This document shows, in pieces, positions 45,784 through 55,332 of a stretch of 64,000 nucleotides of DNA. The stretch is from Draconibacterium sediminis (GTDB lineage Bacteria; Bacteroidota; Bacteroidia; Bacteroidales; Prolixibacteraceae). Within the stretch, counting starts at the first letter, position 1, and each line of letters starts with the position of its first letter. The position numbers and the translations under genes are program-made. The notes beneath the pieces are model-generated. The model searched no databases and was not told the DNA's origin. It saw only the letters and a program-made list of their open reading frames with translations. The DNA is taken from NCBI RefSeq assembly GCF_000949475.1, contig NZ_JRHC01000001.1:124001-188000 (forward strand). Reading direction: 5' to 3'.

Positions 45784-46250
45784 ATTGTCTGAATCCTGAT
45801 AATCAGGATTTAAAGATTTTCAGGATTAATGTTTTTTATACAGTCGTTTGGTTTGCAAGCTGGTAGAACCAAAATTCATGAGCAAACCAGTTTCTAAATC
45901 GTATGCTGTTAAGTAATTTAAACCTTGAGCGAGATGCACATCCTCAAGATTAATTATTGCTTTTAATTCAACCATAACTTTCTCTTCAATTATAAAATCT
46001 GCTCTACGCTTACCAACTTCGTACCCTTCGTAATAAATGGGCATTTCTTGTTCACGCTGATACGCGATTCCTGCATTGTCTAATTCAATAGCCAGGCATC
46101 TTTGATAAATTACCTCTTGGAATCCATTCCCCAGAGTGTTGTGCACCTTCATTGCACAACCAATAATTTTGTATGTCAGCTCATCATCTATCTTCGTCAT
46201 TTCCCTTTTTCAATCAAGCTAATCCTAATATCCTGTCCATCCTGATTCCG
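45784..46250 (-). mobile_element. GxxExxY cassette A with terminal inverted repeats
   Basis: A 467-bp unit holding one gene. Its inner 27-nt ends at 45801-45827 and 46221-46247 are inverted repeats of each other (20 of 27 match by eye; both carry AATCAGGAT outside and AGGATT inside). It lies between permease 2's stop codon, 7 bp away, and the ATPase start. A second copy lies at 51053-51521. Boundaries are estimated from where the two copies stop matching. No transposase is encoded. Confidence 0.6.
45826..46200 (-). CDS. GxxExxY protein, PD-(D/E)xK nuclease-like, copy A
   Basis: 124 residues. It carries the family motif at Gly26-Glu29-Tyr32 (GFQEVIY) and a candidate nuclease core Asp68-x9-Glu78-x-Lys80 (RRADFIIEEKVMVELKA), as in the PDDEXK_3-like proteins. 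The family is widespread and of unknown function; the nuclease reading is structural inference. It differs from copy B (51095) at 8 of 124 residues. Its stop codon overlaps the inner end of the left inverted repeat. It is transcribed in the same sense as the permeases, which probably allows read-through expression. Confidence 0.88.
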   Translation of the reverse strand: MTKIDDELTYKIIGCAMKVHNTLGNGFQEVIYQRCLAIELDNAGIAYQREQEMPIYYEGYEVGKRRADFIIEEKVMVELKAIINLEDVHLAQGLNYLTAYDLETGLLMNFGSTSLQTKRLYKKH

Positions 46251-46257
46251 AACACTT

Positions 46258-48675
46258 TTACTCATACTTCAAACTATCCACCGCACTCGAATGTGCTGTT
46301 TTTAGTGTTTGATAACTAACGGTTAACGATGCGATTGACACCAGCACCACAATGGGCAAAGCAAAAAACCACCAATTCATTTCCGTTCTGAATGCATACG
46401 ACTTCAGCCACTCATTCATTATAAAAAAGGCTAAGGGAATACCTAAAATTGCCGAATACAATGTTAAATAGATAAACTCGCTGGAAAGGTTGTAAAACAA
46501 ACTCGGCGTTGATGCTCCCAGAGCTTTTCGGACGCCCATTTCCTTTTTGCGAATTAATCCGGCAAACAGTGCCAGTGCCCATAATCCCAAACAAGCAATA
46601 AAAATGGCCATCAGTGCAAACAGCCCAAAAATGGTAGCAAATTTCCGATCAAGTGAATATTGCGCTTCATAAAACTGATCGGAAAAGAAATAATCAAAAG
46701 TTGATTCCGGGAAAAACTGATTCCAGATTTCGTTTACCTTACCCGAAGCAGAAGCAACATCAGCCCCCGATATTTTCAGTGATAAATATTTAGGTCGCAG
46801 CCAACCGATGCTGTTGTACATGATCATCATTATCGGGGTGTACGATTTATTCAGCGACTGCTGATGGTAATTTTCAACCACACCAATTACCTGGTAAGGT
46901 TCTGATTCGCCTTCAATTAAAACCTTCTGATCGATGGCATCGGCGTTATTCGCAAAACCCAGCTGTTTCACCGTTTCTTCGTTCAGAATAACCTTTTTTA
47001 TATCGTTGGTAAAAGTTTCGTCAAAACCTCTTCCTTCCAGAATATTCATTTCGTAAGTATCAATAAAATCGTAATCAACCGTTTGCATTTCGTACAGGCG
47101 GTTTTGTTTGGCGGCATCTTCAAACAAACGATTTGATGCGAAAAAGGCCACTTCCATTCCAGGCACCGCATTTGAAATAGCCACGTTTTTTACATCGGGC
47201 AAATCTTTTAACTGGCGCTTGAAACTCATGACTTTCTCCATTAAATTAGGAGTTTGTGCAGGAAATTTCACCACTAATGTTTTATCGATGTTTATACCCA
47301 GCGGCTGATTCTGCATGTATTTTAGCTGCGCATAAACCACCAGAGTTCCGCAAATTAAAACCAGCGAAGCCACAAACTGAAAAACCACCAAACCTTTTCG
47401 TACCATACCTGCCCGTTGTGAGTTCAGGTATTTTCCTTTCAATATAATTGCAGGCTTTACATTCGAAAGCACAAGCGATGGATACAGCCCGGAAAGAACG
47501 ATACCCGTTACAAGAAATAGTGTGATTAAGACCCAAAAGCGGGGCATGTATAAAATTGAAAAACCAATGGTTTTGCCGATAAACGAGTTAAATGAGGGAA
47601 TAAGAAGCAGGAATAGCCCAATTGAAACAGCCAGGGCAATAACATTTACCAGGGTTGATTCAATTAAAAATTGAATGATTAGTTGCTTTTTCTGTGCCCC
47701 CGACACCTTTCTCACACCTACCTCGCGTGCACGCTCCAGCGATCTCGAAGTAGTAAGATTGATGTAATTTATCCAGGCGATAAGAAGAATTGCCAGTGCA
47801 ATCAGAACCAGGGCTTTTACCGCTTTTTCGTTTCCTTTGGCTTCGCGTTCGTATTGTTTTTGCGGAGTCAGATGAATATCAGCCAACGGTTGTAATTCAA
47901 TGGCCCAGGTTTTATTTTTAAGTGCATCGGCTGTTTTGTATTTTTCCGACATGGCCGGAAAAGCATTCTCAATGCTTATGGGCGAAATACCTGGTTCCAG
48001 CTGAACATACGAATAGGTTTCGTGCAGGTACCAGAAGTTTTTAATCCAATCGGGTTGTGTATCCCACGACACAAAATAGTCGAAATTAAAATGGCTGTTA
48101 GCCGGAATATCTTCCAGCACGCCGGTTACTTCGCATTCATAAGCCTGGTTTAGCGTTCTGAACTTTAAAACTTTACCCAGCGGATTTTCATTCTTAAAAA
48201 ACTTATGGGCTGCCAATTGCGAGATCACTACTTTATTCGGACTGCTTAAGGCAGTTGACACATCTCCATCAATCAGTTTAAACGAGAAAATGGAAAAGAA
48301 AGAAGGTTCGGTAACAACAACCGAATTTTCGCGCGATTTATCCTCTTCGTAACTCACCATTTGCTCGGTGCTGTTAATGGCAATTCGCACGAAATCCTGA
48401 ATACCGGGAATGTTTTCTTTCATGGCACTGGCATAACCAAACGATGCCGTTGCCCAATCGTCGGTGAGCGTTTCGCCTTCGTAGAATTTACTTTCAACAC
48501 GATATATACGATCCGCATTTTCATGCATCGAGTCGTAGCTGCGCTCAAAACTTACATAGTTAAAAATAAGCAGAGCCACCACCATCCCAATTACTAAACC
48601 GGTAATATTTATAAAAGTGAAAAGCTTGTTTTTCAACAAGCTACGAAGTGCAACTTTCAGGTAATTTCTAAACAT
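46258..48675 (-). CDS. FtsX/MacB-like ABC transporter permease 2
   Basis: About 805 residues from the ATG at 48675 (MFRNYLKVALRSLLKNKLFTF), which matches the N-termini of its paralogues; the upstream ATG at 48714 would overlap permease 3. It has the paired MacB-type periplasmic domains and eight helices. The first coupling helix reads EVGVRKVSGAQKKQLI, the second EMGVRKALGASTPSLF, and it ends SSAVDSLKYE, the most divergent C-terminus of the seven. It follows permease 3 by 16 bp and is surely cotranscribed with it. Substrate unknown. Confidence 0.88.
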   Translation of the reverse strand: MFRNYLKVALRSLLKNKLFTFINITGLVIGMVVALLIFNYVSFERSYDSMHENADRIYRVESKFYEGETLTDDWATASFGYASAMKENIPGIQDFVRIAINSTEQMVSYEEDKSRENSVVVTEPSFFSIFSFKLIDGDVSTALSSPNKVVISQLAAHKFFKNENPLGKVLKFRTLNQAYECEVTGVLEDIPANSHFNFDYFVSWDTQPDWIKNFWYLHETYSYVQLEPGISPISIENAFPAMSEKYKTADALKNKTWAIELQPLADIHLTPQKQYEREAKGNEKAVKALVLIALAILLIAWINYINLTTSRSLERAREVGVRKVSGAQKKQLIIQFLIESTLVNVIALAVSIGLFLLLIPSFNSFIGKTIGFSILYMPRFWVLITLFLVTGIVLSGLYPSLVLSNVKPAIILKGKYLNSQRAGMVRKGLVVFQFVASLVLICGTLVVYAQLKYMQNQPLGINIDKTLVVKFPAQTPNLMEKVMSFKRQLKDLPDVKNVAISNAVPGMEVAFFASNRLFEDAAKQNRLYEMQTVDYDFIDTYEMNILEGRGFDETFTNDIKKVILNEETVKQLGFANNADAIDQKVLIEGESEPYQVIGVVENYHQQSLNKSYTPIMMIMYNSIGWLRPKYLSLKISGADVASASGKVNEIWNQFFPESTFDYFFSDQFYEAQYSLDRKFATIFGLFALMAIFIACLGLWALALFAGLIRKKEMGVRKALGASTPSLFYNLSSEFIYLTLYSAILGIPLAFFIMNEWLKSYAFRTEMNWWFFALPIVVLVSIASLTVSYQTLKTAHSSAVDSLKYE

Positions 48676-48691
48676 ATTTTTAATAAACTTT

Positions 48692-51034
48692 TTATTCGTA
48701 TCTGAGTGCCTCAACCGGATTTAACAACGATGCTTTTAATGCCTGATATCCACTCGACACTAAAGTTACAAAAACGGAAATTCCCAACACAAGCAGCAAA
48801 TCAAAAACTGTGAATTGATATTTAAAATGCCCCGGTGTTACGTTTTTCAGGAAGTTGGCCAATGGGTACACAATAATATTTGCCGCCACAACCAAAATAA
48901 TAAACTGCCGGGTAATTAACGGCAATATTTGTGCAGCTTGCGCTCCCTGGACCTTTCGAATTCCAATTTCCTTTATACGTCGCTGCGAGGCAAAAACAAC
49001 CAGCCCAAATAATCCCATGGCCGCAATTAACACCGCCATTATGGTAAAAAAAGCAAATGTATTTTTAGCGCTCGTCCAAATTTCCAGTGCCAGCCGGTAA
49101 GTTCCTACATCGTACCCGTTTACTTCAAAAAGAATATTCGGGAAAGCCTCGTTTAATACCGAGTTAATGTGTTCAAGGCTGCTTGTCATAGTATTCGGAT
49201 TCACCTTAAAAGTGAGATCGTTATTACTTGCAAAACCTTCATCGCGATACAACAGCACATACGGAATTATTGGATTATGTACATCTTCAATATTAAAATC
49301 TTTTATAACACCGATTACTGTAAAGTGGCCATCAATCATTTCAAGCCATTTCCCGATGGGGTTGTCCCAACCAAATTGTTTTACCGCCGTTTCGTTTATC
49401 AAACACGTTTTGGTTTCGGCTGAATAATCGGTAGAAAAGTTACGCCCATCCACCAATGTCATACTCATTGTATTCAAATAATTTTCGTCAGCCTGGTTCC
49501 ATCGTACATAAGCATGATCATCGGTCGGGCCACCTTCGTAATGAACACGTGTTCCCCAATTTGAATGCAACGGCGAATTAATCGATATAGTCATGTTCTC
49601 GATTCCGGGATTTTCAAGTATCCGCTGCCGAACCTGCTGATATGAAACCGTGCTATTCACACTTGGCAACTTACAATGCAACAGGTTATCTTTTGTGTAG
49701 CCAAGATCTTTGTTTTTCAGAAATGTAACCTGCTTGTACATCCAGATACTTGAGGTTAAGAGCACCACAGAAAGTATAAACTGAAGATAGACCATGGCAG
49801 TTAATCCACGTACTTTCCCTTTGTTGAAAGAACCTCTGCCTTTTAAAACATTTACAGGCTTTAAACGCGATATAAACAGAGCGGGATAGCTCCCTCCGAT
49901 AAATCCTGTTACAACAACCGTTGCCAGTAAAAACAACACAAACAGAGGATTTTGCAGCAACTGAAGTTCGATATTCCGGTTTACAACATTATTAAACAAG
50001 GGCAGTAAAAGATAAGCCAGGAACACTGCAAATGCCAGCGAGATTAGTGCAATTAACACCGCCTCGGTAAGAAACTGCACTCGCAAAATGTTTCGGTTGC
50101 TGCCCGACACTTTGCGAATACCAATTTCGACAGCACGCATGGTAGAAAACGATGTGGTTAGATTCATAAAACTCACACAGGCCAGCAAAAGAGTTAAAAT
50201 ACCAATGAAAGAGAAAAAGTAAATAATGGAGCCCCGGTCGTCGCGTACACGTTCTTTCAGGTGTAAATTGCTTAAGGGTTGAAGAAAGCTGACCCGTTTC
50301 GATTCCTTATCGTAACGTCGAATCACATCTGCTATTTTCTCATTCACTGTACCGGCCATAGCACCGGGTTTTAGCAACACAAAAATCTCGAACGAACTAT
50401 TGTCCCAGTTATCATTGTATCTTTTTACCAGGTCGGCATTCGACCGAAAATACGTGGCTACAATCGACGATTGTTCAGGAATATCCTGCATAATTCCGGT
50501 AACACGAAGCTCCTGTTTTTTCTCATCCAGAATTATTTTCCCCATCGCATCCTGTCCGGGAAAATATCTTTCTGCCATCGATTCACTAAGTACGATAGAA
50601 TTGGGATCGTCGAGTACATCTTCTTTATTTCCCCGAAGCAACTTAAACGAGAAAAAACCGAAAATTTCAGATGGCGCAAGCAGTCCGGTTTGCTCCTTAA
50701 AAACACGTTCCTCATCGGGCGACAAATACTCGTTCCAAATTTCGTTGGTGGCAATGGCATTCTCAACTTCAGGAACATTATCGCGAATGAATTTCGCCAT
50801 CGGAACAACGGATTGACCGGTTTCATCCATCCTGTCCGTCATTTTATACGATTGTACGCGATAAATTCTGTCGAAATTTACGTTGAACTTATCGTAGTCC
50901 ATTTCATACTGAACATAGCGGGCAACCAAAATAAAAGCAGCCAGCCCCACCGAAAGGCACAAAATCTGGATAGCAGAAAGCGTTTTCCGTCTTCTGATAT
51001 TTCGCCAGGCTATTAAAATAAAATGTTTAATCAT
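48692..51034 (-). CDS. FtsX/MacB-like ABC transporter permease 3
   Basis: 780 residues. N-terminal helix SAIQILCLSVGLAAFILVARYV, coupling motif EIGIRKVSGSNRNILRVQF in the first FtsX unit and EIGIRKVQGAQAAQIL in the second, ending LLNPVEALRYE. Same eight-helix, two-periplasmic-domain plan as the others. It is the only permease of the seven whose stop codon has no inserted DNA; the next permease starts 16 bp downstream. Cassette B lies directly upstream of its start codon. Confidence 0.88.
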   Translation of the reverse strand: MIKHFILIAWRNIRRRKTLSAIQILCLSVGLAAFILVARYVQYEMDYDKFNVNFDRIYRVQSYKMTDRMDETGQSVVPMAKFIRDNVPEVENAIATNEIWNEYLSPDEERVFKEQTGLLAPSEIFGFFSFKLLRGNKEDVLDDPNSIVLSESMAERYFPGQDAMGKIILDEKKQELRVTGIMQDIPEQSSIVATYFRSNADLVKRYNDNWDNSSFEIFVLLKPGAMAGTVNEKIADVIRRYDKESKRVSFLQPLSNLHLKERVRDDRGSIIYFFSFIGILTLLLACVSFMNLTTSFSTMRAVEIGIRKVSGSNRNILRVQFLTEAVLIALISLAFAVFLAYLLLPLFNNVVNRNIELQLLQNPLFVLFLLATVVVTGFIGGSYPALFISRLKPVNVLKGRGSFNKGKVRGLTAMVYLQFILSVVLLTSSIWMYKQVTFLKNKDLGYTKDNLLHCKLPSVNSTVSYQQVRQRILENPGIENMTISINSPLHSNWGTRVHYEGGPTDDHAYVRWNQADENYLNTMSMTLVDGRNFSTDYSAETKTCLINETAVKQFGWDNPIGKWLEMIDGHFTVIGVIKDFNIEDVHNPIIPYVLLYRDEGFASNNDLTFKVNPNTMTSSLEHINSVLNEAFPNILFEVNGYDVGTYRLALEIWTSAKNTFAFFTIMAVLIAAMGLFGLVVFASQRRIKEIGIRKVQGAQAAQILPLITRQFIILVVAANIIVYPLANFLKNVTPGHFKYQFTVFDLLLVLGISVFVTLVSSGYQALKASLLNPVEALRYE

Positions 51035-51052
51035 GGTTTTTGTTTTCTAATC

Positions 51053-51521
51053 ATTGTCTGAATCCGGACAATCAGGATTTAAAGATTTTCAGGATTAATG
51101 TTTTTTGTATAGTCTTTTGGTTTGCAGACTCGTTGAGCCAAAATTAATGAGCAAACCTATTTCTAAATTGTAAGCCGTTAGATAATTTAAGCCTTGAGCG
51201 AGATGAACATCCTCAAGGTTAATTATGGCTTTCAATTCAACCATTACCTTCTCTTCAATAATAAAATCTGCTCTGCGAGTGCCAACTTCGTAACCTTCAT
51301 AATAAATGGGCATTTCTTGTTCACGCTGATACACAATTCCTGCATTGTCTAGCTCAATAGCCAAGCATCTTTGGTAAATTACCTCCTGGAATCCATTCCC
51401 CAACGTGTTATGAACTTTCATTGCACTACCAATAATTTTGTATGTCAGTTCATCCTCTATCATCGTCATTTTCTTTTTTCAAATCATGTAAATCCTAAAA
51501 TCCTGTATATCCTGATTCTGA
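51053..51521 (-). mobile_element. GxxExxY cassette B with terminal inverted repeats
   Basis: Second copy of the cassette at 45784-46250. Inner 27-nt inverted ends at 51070-51096 and 51491-51517 match at 22 of 27 positions; the outer ends also start similarly (TGTCTGAATC / TGTCAGAATC). It sits 4-8 bp after the stop codon of permease 4, the same relative place as cassette A after permease 2, and in the same orientation. Confidence 0.62.
51095..51469 (-). CDS. GxxExxY protein, PD-(D/E)xK nuclease-like, copy B
   Basis: 124 residues, about 93-94% identical to copy A by direct comparison (differences at residues 3, 5, 15, 46, 64 and three near 100-107). The GxxExxY motif and the Asp68/Glu78/Lys80 set are conserved, so both copies seem to be under purifying selection or recently duplicated. 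Located between permease 4 and permease 3. Confidence 0.88.
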   Translation of the reverse strand: MTMIEDELTYKIIGSAMKVHNTLGNGFQEVIYQRCLAIELDNAGIVYQREQEMPIYYEGYEVGTRRADFIIEEKVMVELKAIINLEDVHLAQGLNYLTAYNLEIGLLINFGSTSLQTKRLYKKH

Positions 51522-51525
51522 CAGT

Positions 51526-53901
51526 TTATTCGTAACGTAATGACTCAACCGGATTACGTGTTGCAGCACGCCAGCTGTTCCAGGTTACGGTTAGCAATGC
51601 AATTCCCAGTGCCAGCAAACCGGCCAGTGCAAAAATCCACCAGCTCATGTTGGTTTTGTAGGCAAAGTTTTCGAGCCATTTACTCATGGCATAAAAAGCA
51701 AGCGGAGTAGCTATAATAAATGCAAAACCCACCCATTTTACAAAACTCTGGTTTAGCAATCCTAATATTTCCGAAACCGTTGCTCCATTCACTTTTCGGA
51801 TACCGATTTCTTTGGTGCGTTGCTGAGAAATAAACAGGGCCAACGCACTGATTCCGATAATGCTGATGAGAATCCCGATGGTTGAAAATGCAAATAGGAT
51901 ACGGCTCAAAATCGTCTCTGCTTTATATTGTTGAGCAATTTTTTCATCGATAAAAAAGTATTCGGGTTCCTGGTTAGGGTAATATTCATTCCAGGTGTTT
52001 TTAATGGCTTCCATGCCGGCGTGCAGGTTGTTAATCCGCACGTGAGTAAAACGCGCCCTTGGTCCGCCTTCATCCAGCCAAAAGGCAAAATCGCCAATGC
52101 TTTCATGTGCCGAACTGTAATTAAAATCCTCAGCAACTCCGACAAAATTAATCCGTGTTTCTCCCGGGCCTAAGGGTTGGGCATTTGAATAGGCCAAAAG
52201 TTTTTCCATGCTACCGTGTTTATCCATCAGTCGCTGGTACAAATGATTGTTTATCACCATTCCCCGCACGGTGTCGGCATCCGGTTTTATCCAGTTATGT
52301 ATGAGTTTAATATTCATGGTTTTGAGGTAGTCATAGTTGGCAAAAACAAATTCAGCCGTACCCTCAATTCCCAGTCCTTCCAGACCCATTCCCTGTGCCG
52401 GATAGCCAAAATGCTGTGCCGTCATTCCTACCGAAACTACCTGGCTTTGTTTTTCCAACTCGCGGGCAAAAACAGCGGGGTCTTTGGAAAGGTCTGTTAA
52501 GTGCAAAACAACAACATTTTCCTTGTCAAAACCCAATGGTTTATTCAGAACGAAACCAACCTGCTTATTCACCAGCAAGGTTCCTGAAATGAGGACGATA
52601 ACAATTGTTACCTGCACCACCAGCAATGATTTCAGGACATAACTACCCGAAAAGTTGTTGCGCCCCGCCAAAATATCGATAGCCGAACTGCGAGCCAGTA
52701 AAAATACCGACACAAAAAAGGCAGTGATAAAAAGGCAGATGATCAAAACTCCGATGATGGTAAGATATACAACCGGCTCTGAAAAATAAATATCGAATTC
52801 AATCTCGAACAATCGGTTAATCATTGGCTTTAAACTTTCAATCGCCAGCAATGAAATACCAATGGCCAGTAAGCAAACCAAAAACACTTCCATTAAAACC
52901 TGCCTGACCAACTGGCGTTTTGTTGCTCCTATTGATTTTTTCAGGCCCAGCTCTTTTGATCGTTTAATTAATTTGGCAATGGAAAGGTTGGTGAAATTCA
53001 GCAACGAGATCGTAAGAATGACAAATGAAATAAGGATAAACAAACCAATATTTATCTTGCTTGAACTTTCGCGCAACTCAAAACGGTAATCCGATTTTAA
53101 GTGAATATTATCCATCGGGAACAGCGAAAAATCGTATTCCTGAGGGCCACGTGTTGTTTTCAGACTGCTGTTATCGTAATAAGTAGCTACCTTCTCAGCT
53201 ACGAGCTTTGGATCTGCAGCTTTCTGAAGTTTGAAATAGTTATAAGTCCACTGTATTTTCCGGTCGGGAAGCGAAGCAAAACGTTCTTGCAGTCCTCCTT
53301 TCTGAGAGATCAGCAATTCGTACCTGAAATGAGTTTTCGGATGCGTGTTTTTTACCACTCCCCGAATCTCATAATCGCCCAAATCCCTGGTATACTGCAG
53401 TGCTTCAATAGTTATGGTTTGACCAACAGGATTTAAGTTACCGTAGTATTTCCGGGCAAAATCCTCGGTAATAAAAACGGTATTAGGTTTCGAAATTTCT
53501 GACAGATCACCTACCACCGGCTCTACCTCAAAAAGCTCCATAAAGGCCTTGTCAACCGACATAATATCCTTTTGTGCAACATAAGATTCCCCCATTTTAA
53601 TGGTACCTTCCTCGCAATGCGAAAACTGGGTAGCCAGCTCCACTTCAGGAATTTCGGCTGCTGCAGTATGAACAATTCCCATACTACGCGCCCATGAAGC
53701 ATTATCGCGTCCTCCCGGAACAGAATTCACACGGTAGATATTTTCGTGCGCACCAAAATGTTTATCAAAACTTTTTTCGTTTGAAACGTGAATGAATAAA
53801 ACCAGGAAAGACGAAATACCGATCACTAATCCAAAGATGTTGATCAGCGAAAAAGCCTTGTCTTTAAAAAGGCGTCGTATCGTAATTTTCAGATTGTACA
53901 T
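51526..53901 (-). CDS. FtsX/MacB-like ABC transporter permease 4
   Basis: 791 residues. N-terminus MYNLKITIRRLFKDKAFSLI with first helix IFGLVIGISSFLVLFI. Coupling motifs KELGLKKSIGATKRQLV and KEIGIRKVNGATVSEIL; C-terminus ATRNPVESLRYE. The last 60 residues (SKWLENFAYKTNMSWWIFAL) resemble those of permeases 5-7. It is the most upstream gene of the left half of the array (permeases 4-3-2, ATPase, permease 1), with about 330 bp of non-coding DNA before it. Confidence 0.9.
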   Translation of the reverse strand: MYNLKITIRRLFKDKAFSLINIFGLVIGISSFLVLFIHVSNEKSFDKHFGAHENIYRVNSVPGGRDNASWARSMGIVHTAAAEIPEVELATQFSHCEEGTIKMGESYVAQKDIMSVDKAFMELFEVEPVVGDLSEISKPNTVFITEDFARKYYGNLNPVGQTITIEALQYTRDLGDYEIRGVVKNTHPKTHFRYELLISQKGGLQERFASLPDRKIQWTYNYFKLQKAADPKLVAEKVATYYDNSSLKTTRGPQEYDFSLFPMDNIHLKSDYRFELRESSSKINIGLFILISFVILTISLLNFTNLSIAKLIKRSKELGLKKSIGATKRQLVRQVLMEVFLVCLLAIGISLLAIESLKPMINRLFEIEFDIYFSEPVVYLTIIGVLIICLFITAFFVSVFLLARSSAIDILAGRNNFSGSYVLKSLLVVQVTIVIVLISGTLLVNKQVGFVLNKPLGFDKENVVVLHLTDLSKDPAVFARELEKQSQVVSVGMTAQHFGYPAQGMGLEGLGIEGTAEFVFANYDYLKTMNIKLIHNWIKPDADTVRGMVINNHLYQRLMDKHGSMEKLLAYSNAQPLGPGETRINFVGVAEDFNYSSAHESIGDFAFWLDEGGPRARFTHVRINNLHAGMEAIKNTWNEYYPNQEPEYFFIDEKIAQQYKAETILSRILFAFSTIGILISIIGISALALFISQQRTKEIGIRKVNGATVSEILGLLNQSFVKWVGFAFIIATPLAFYAMSKWLENFAYKTNMSWWIFALAGLLALGIALLTVTWNSWRAATRNPVESLRYE

Positions 53902-54153
53902 TTACTGGTATTTAAGATCCGGTATTTGCCGGTAGTTTTGTTCGTCAGTTTATTAACCAACTCTTGTGCCTTAAATACTAAAGGCTGAATTCTAACCACT
54001 TAACAAAAATACTATTTTTATTGTGTAAATAATTTTGACAAAAACTGTATAATTCCTTGTCACAAAGACCGGAACATCAATTTCGCAGTTTTACTCCGTT
54101 GGATATAAAAGTCAGATGCGTTTTGTAGGAACTTTGGATCGGATTTTTTTGAC

Positions 54154-54197
54154 AAAAAAATAGTGAGGACTTCACGTCAAGAGAAATCCTCACTATT
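54154..54197 (-). terminator. Terminator of the DUF4097-like gene
   Basis: Stem AATAGTGAGGA / TCCTCACTATT (11 bp, perfect) with a 17-nt loop, followed on the minus strand by seven T, about 33 bp after the stop codon. The rest of 53902-54153 shows no gene. Confidence 0.85.
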
Positions 54198-54229
54198 ACT
54201 ACTAAATTTTATGCAGAAGGAAACGGGAA

Positions 54230-55231
54230 CTAATCCTCGTAACTGATGTTCACGTTACCTCCTGATGCATGAGCATAAACCGGAATTCCTCCTCCGTTCA
54301 TTTTACCTTTCACGCGGTCTTTTTCGGAAGTACCGTTAAAGTTATGGAGCTCGATATTCACTCTGCCTGAACGCAAATCAAGATCGAGGCCCAATTTCTC
54401 GCCATCATGAATAACCGCAGAAACACCACCGCCGCTGGATTGCAGGTACAACTCATCGCTTAGATTACTAATATTAACCTTAACCGATCCGCCACTCGAT
54501 TTGGCCTTAACCATCCCCGCTTCACCCTGCACATACACACCGCCACCACTGCTACTGGCATCCACGTCGCCGTTAATCTCTTCGAGTTTTACACTGCCAC
54601 CAGAACTGCGTGCATAAACACTTCCTTTAGCTTTTTCAAGCGTTACGCCACCGCCACTCGAACTCAGTTTAATGTCTCCCTTATGTTTGTACACGTGAAC
54701 ACCGCCACCCGATGAGCTGGCTTTTGTGCTACCGCTTGTATTTTCCAGTTTTACGCCACCGCCGCTACTTGAGAAATCATGTGTTCCTTTTACGCCCGAA
54801 ATTTTCAGGCCACCGCCGCTGGATGATACATCGCACGACATTTCTTCCGGAACGATAATGGTGAGCGAAATACCCACATTGTTTCTCCAGAAATTCATCT
54901 GACCCCTGCGTTTTACAACTGCAGTAATTGTTGATCCGCTTTTTGAAAAATCGATATCAAAATCGTCAAGAACTTCATCCAACGATTTGTCAGACGGAGA
55001 TAAAAGACTTCCGTTTTTACGTACAAAAGCCTGAATTATAACTTTTGGCTGATTATGTGTTTGCACTGTTACACCACCTCCCGATGATGAAGCATTGAGT
55101 TGCCCCGGCTGGTTGATATCAAAGGTTTTTGTAATGGTTGGCTGACCGTCTTTTGCCAATCCATTCAACGAAAGCACAGCGGTCAGCACTGCTATTATCG
55201 TAAATAATTTGATGTTCTTTTGAGTTTTCAT
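54230..55231 (-). CDS. Secreted DUF4097-type beta-repeat protein with SSGGG repeats
   Basis: 333 residues with a signal peptide (about 1-25). The mature protein is built from about ten units of 15-25 residues, most containing S-S-G-G-G/S-V followed by a short hydrophobic strand (SSSGGGVKLEN, SSSGGGVHVYK, RSSGGSVKLEE), like the right-handed beta-solenoids of DUF4097/DUF2807 proteins. Such proteins often form adhesins or accompany membrane stress systems; no catalytic motif is visible. It interrupts the permease array but has its own terminator, so it may be functionally separate. Confidence 0.7.
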   Translation of the reverse strand: MKTQKNIKLFTIIAVLTAVLSLNGLAKDGQPTITKTFDINQPGQLNASSSGGGVTVQTHNQPKVIIQAFVRKNGSLLSPSDKSLDEVLDDFDIDFSKSGSTITAVVKRRGQMNFWRNNVGISLTIIVPEEMSCDVSSSGGGLKISGVKGTHDFSSSGGGVKLENTSGSTKASSSGGGVHVYKHKGDIKLSSSGGGVTLEKAKGSVYARSSGGSVKLEEINGDVDASSSGGGVYVQGEAGMVKAKSSGGSVKVNISNLSDELYLQSSGGGVSAVIHDGEKLGLDLDLRSGRVNIELHNFNGTSEKDRVKGKMNGGGIPVYAHASGGNVNISYED

Positions 55232-55332
55232 AATGCGTTTGATTTAATTGTTTTAAACTGATTATTAGTTATAGGACGACAAAGTTTTGGAATAGTTACT
55301 ATTATTTTCAAATCGATCTCGCCATAATTACC

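Noticed and set aside
45784-51521. Composite transposon bounded by the two GxxExxY cassettes
   Set aside because: The cassettes are direct, each sits neatly after a different permease stop, and the DNA between is ordinary permease paralogues, so two separate insertions explain it better.
54004-54011. Promoter of permease 4 (minus-strand TATTTTTG)
   Set aside because: The -7 word fits, but the nearest TTG is 27 bp away, too far for the usual spacing; left unassigned.
54230-55231. CRISPR-like array suggested by repeated CCACCGCC-type DNA in the DUF4097-like gene
   Set aside because: Repeats are short, irregular and in frame with SSGGG codons; no spacers or cas genes.
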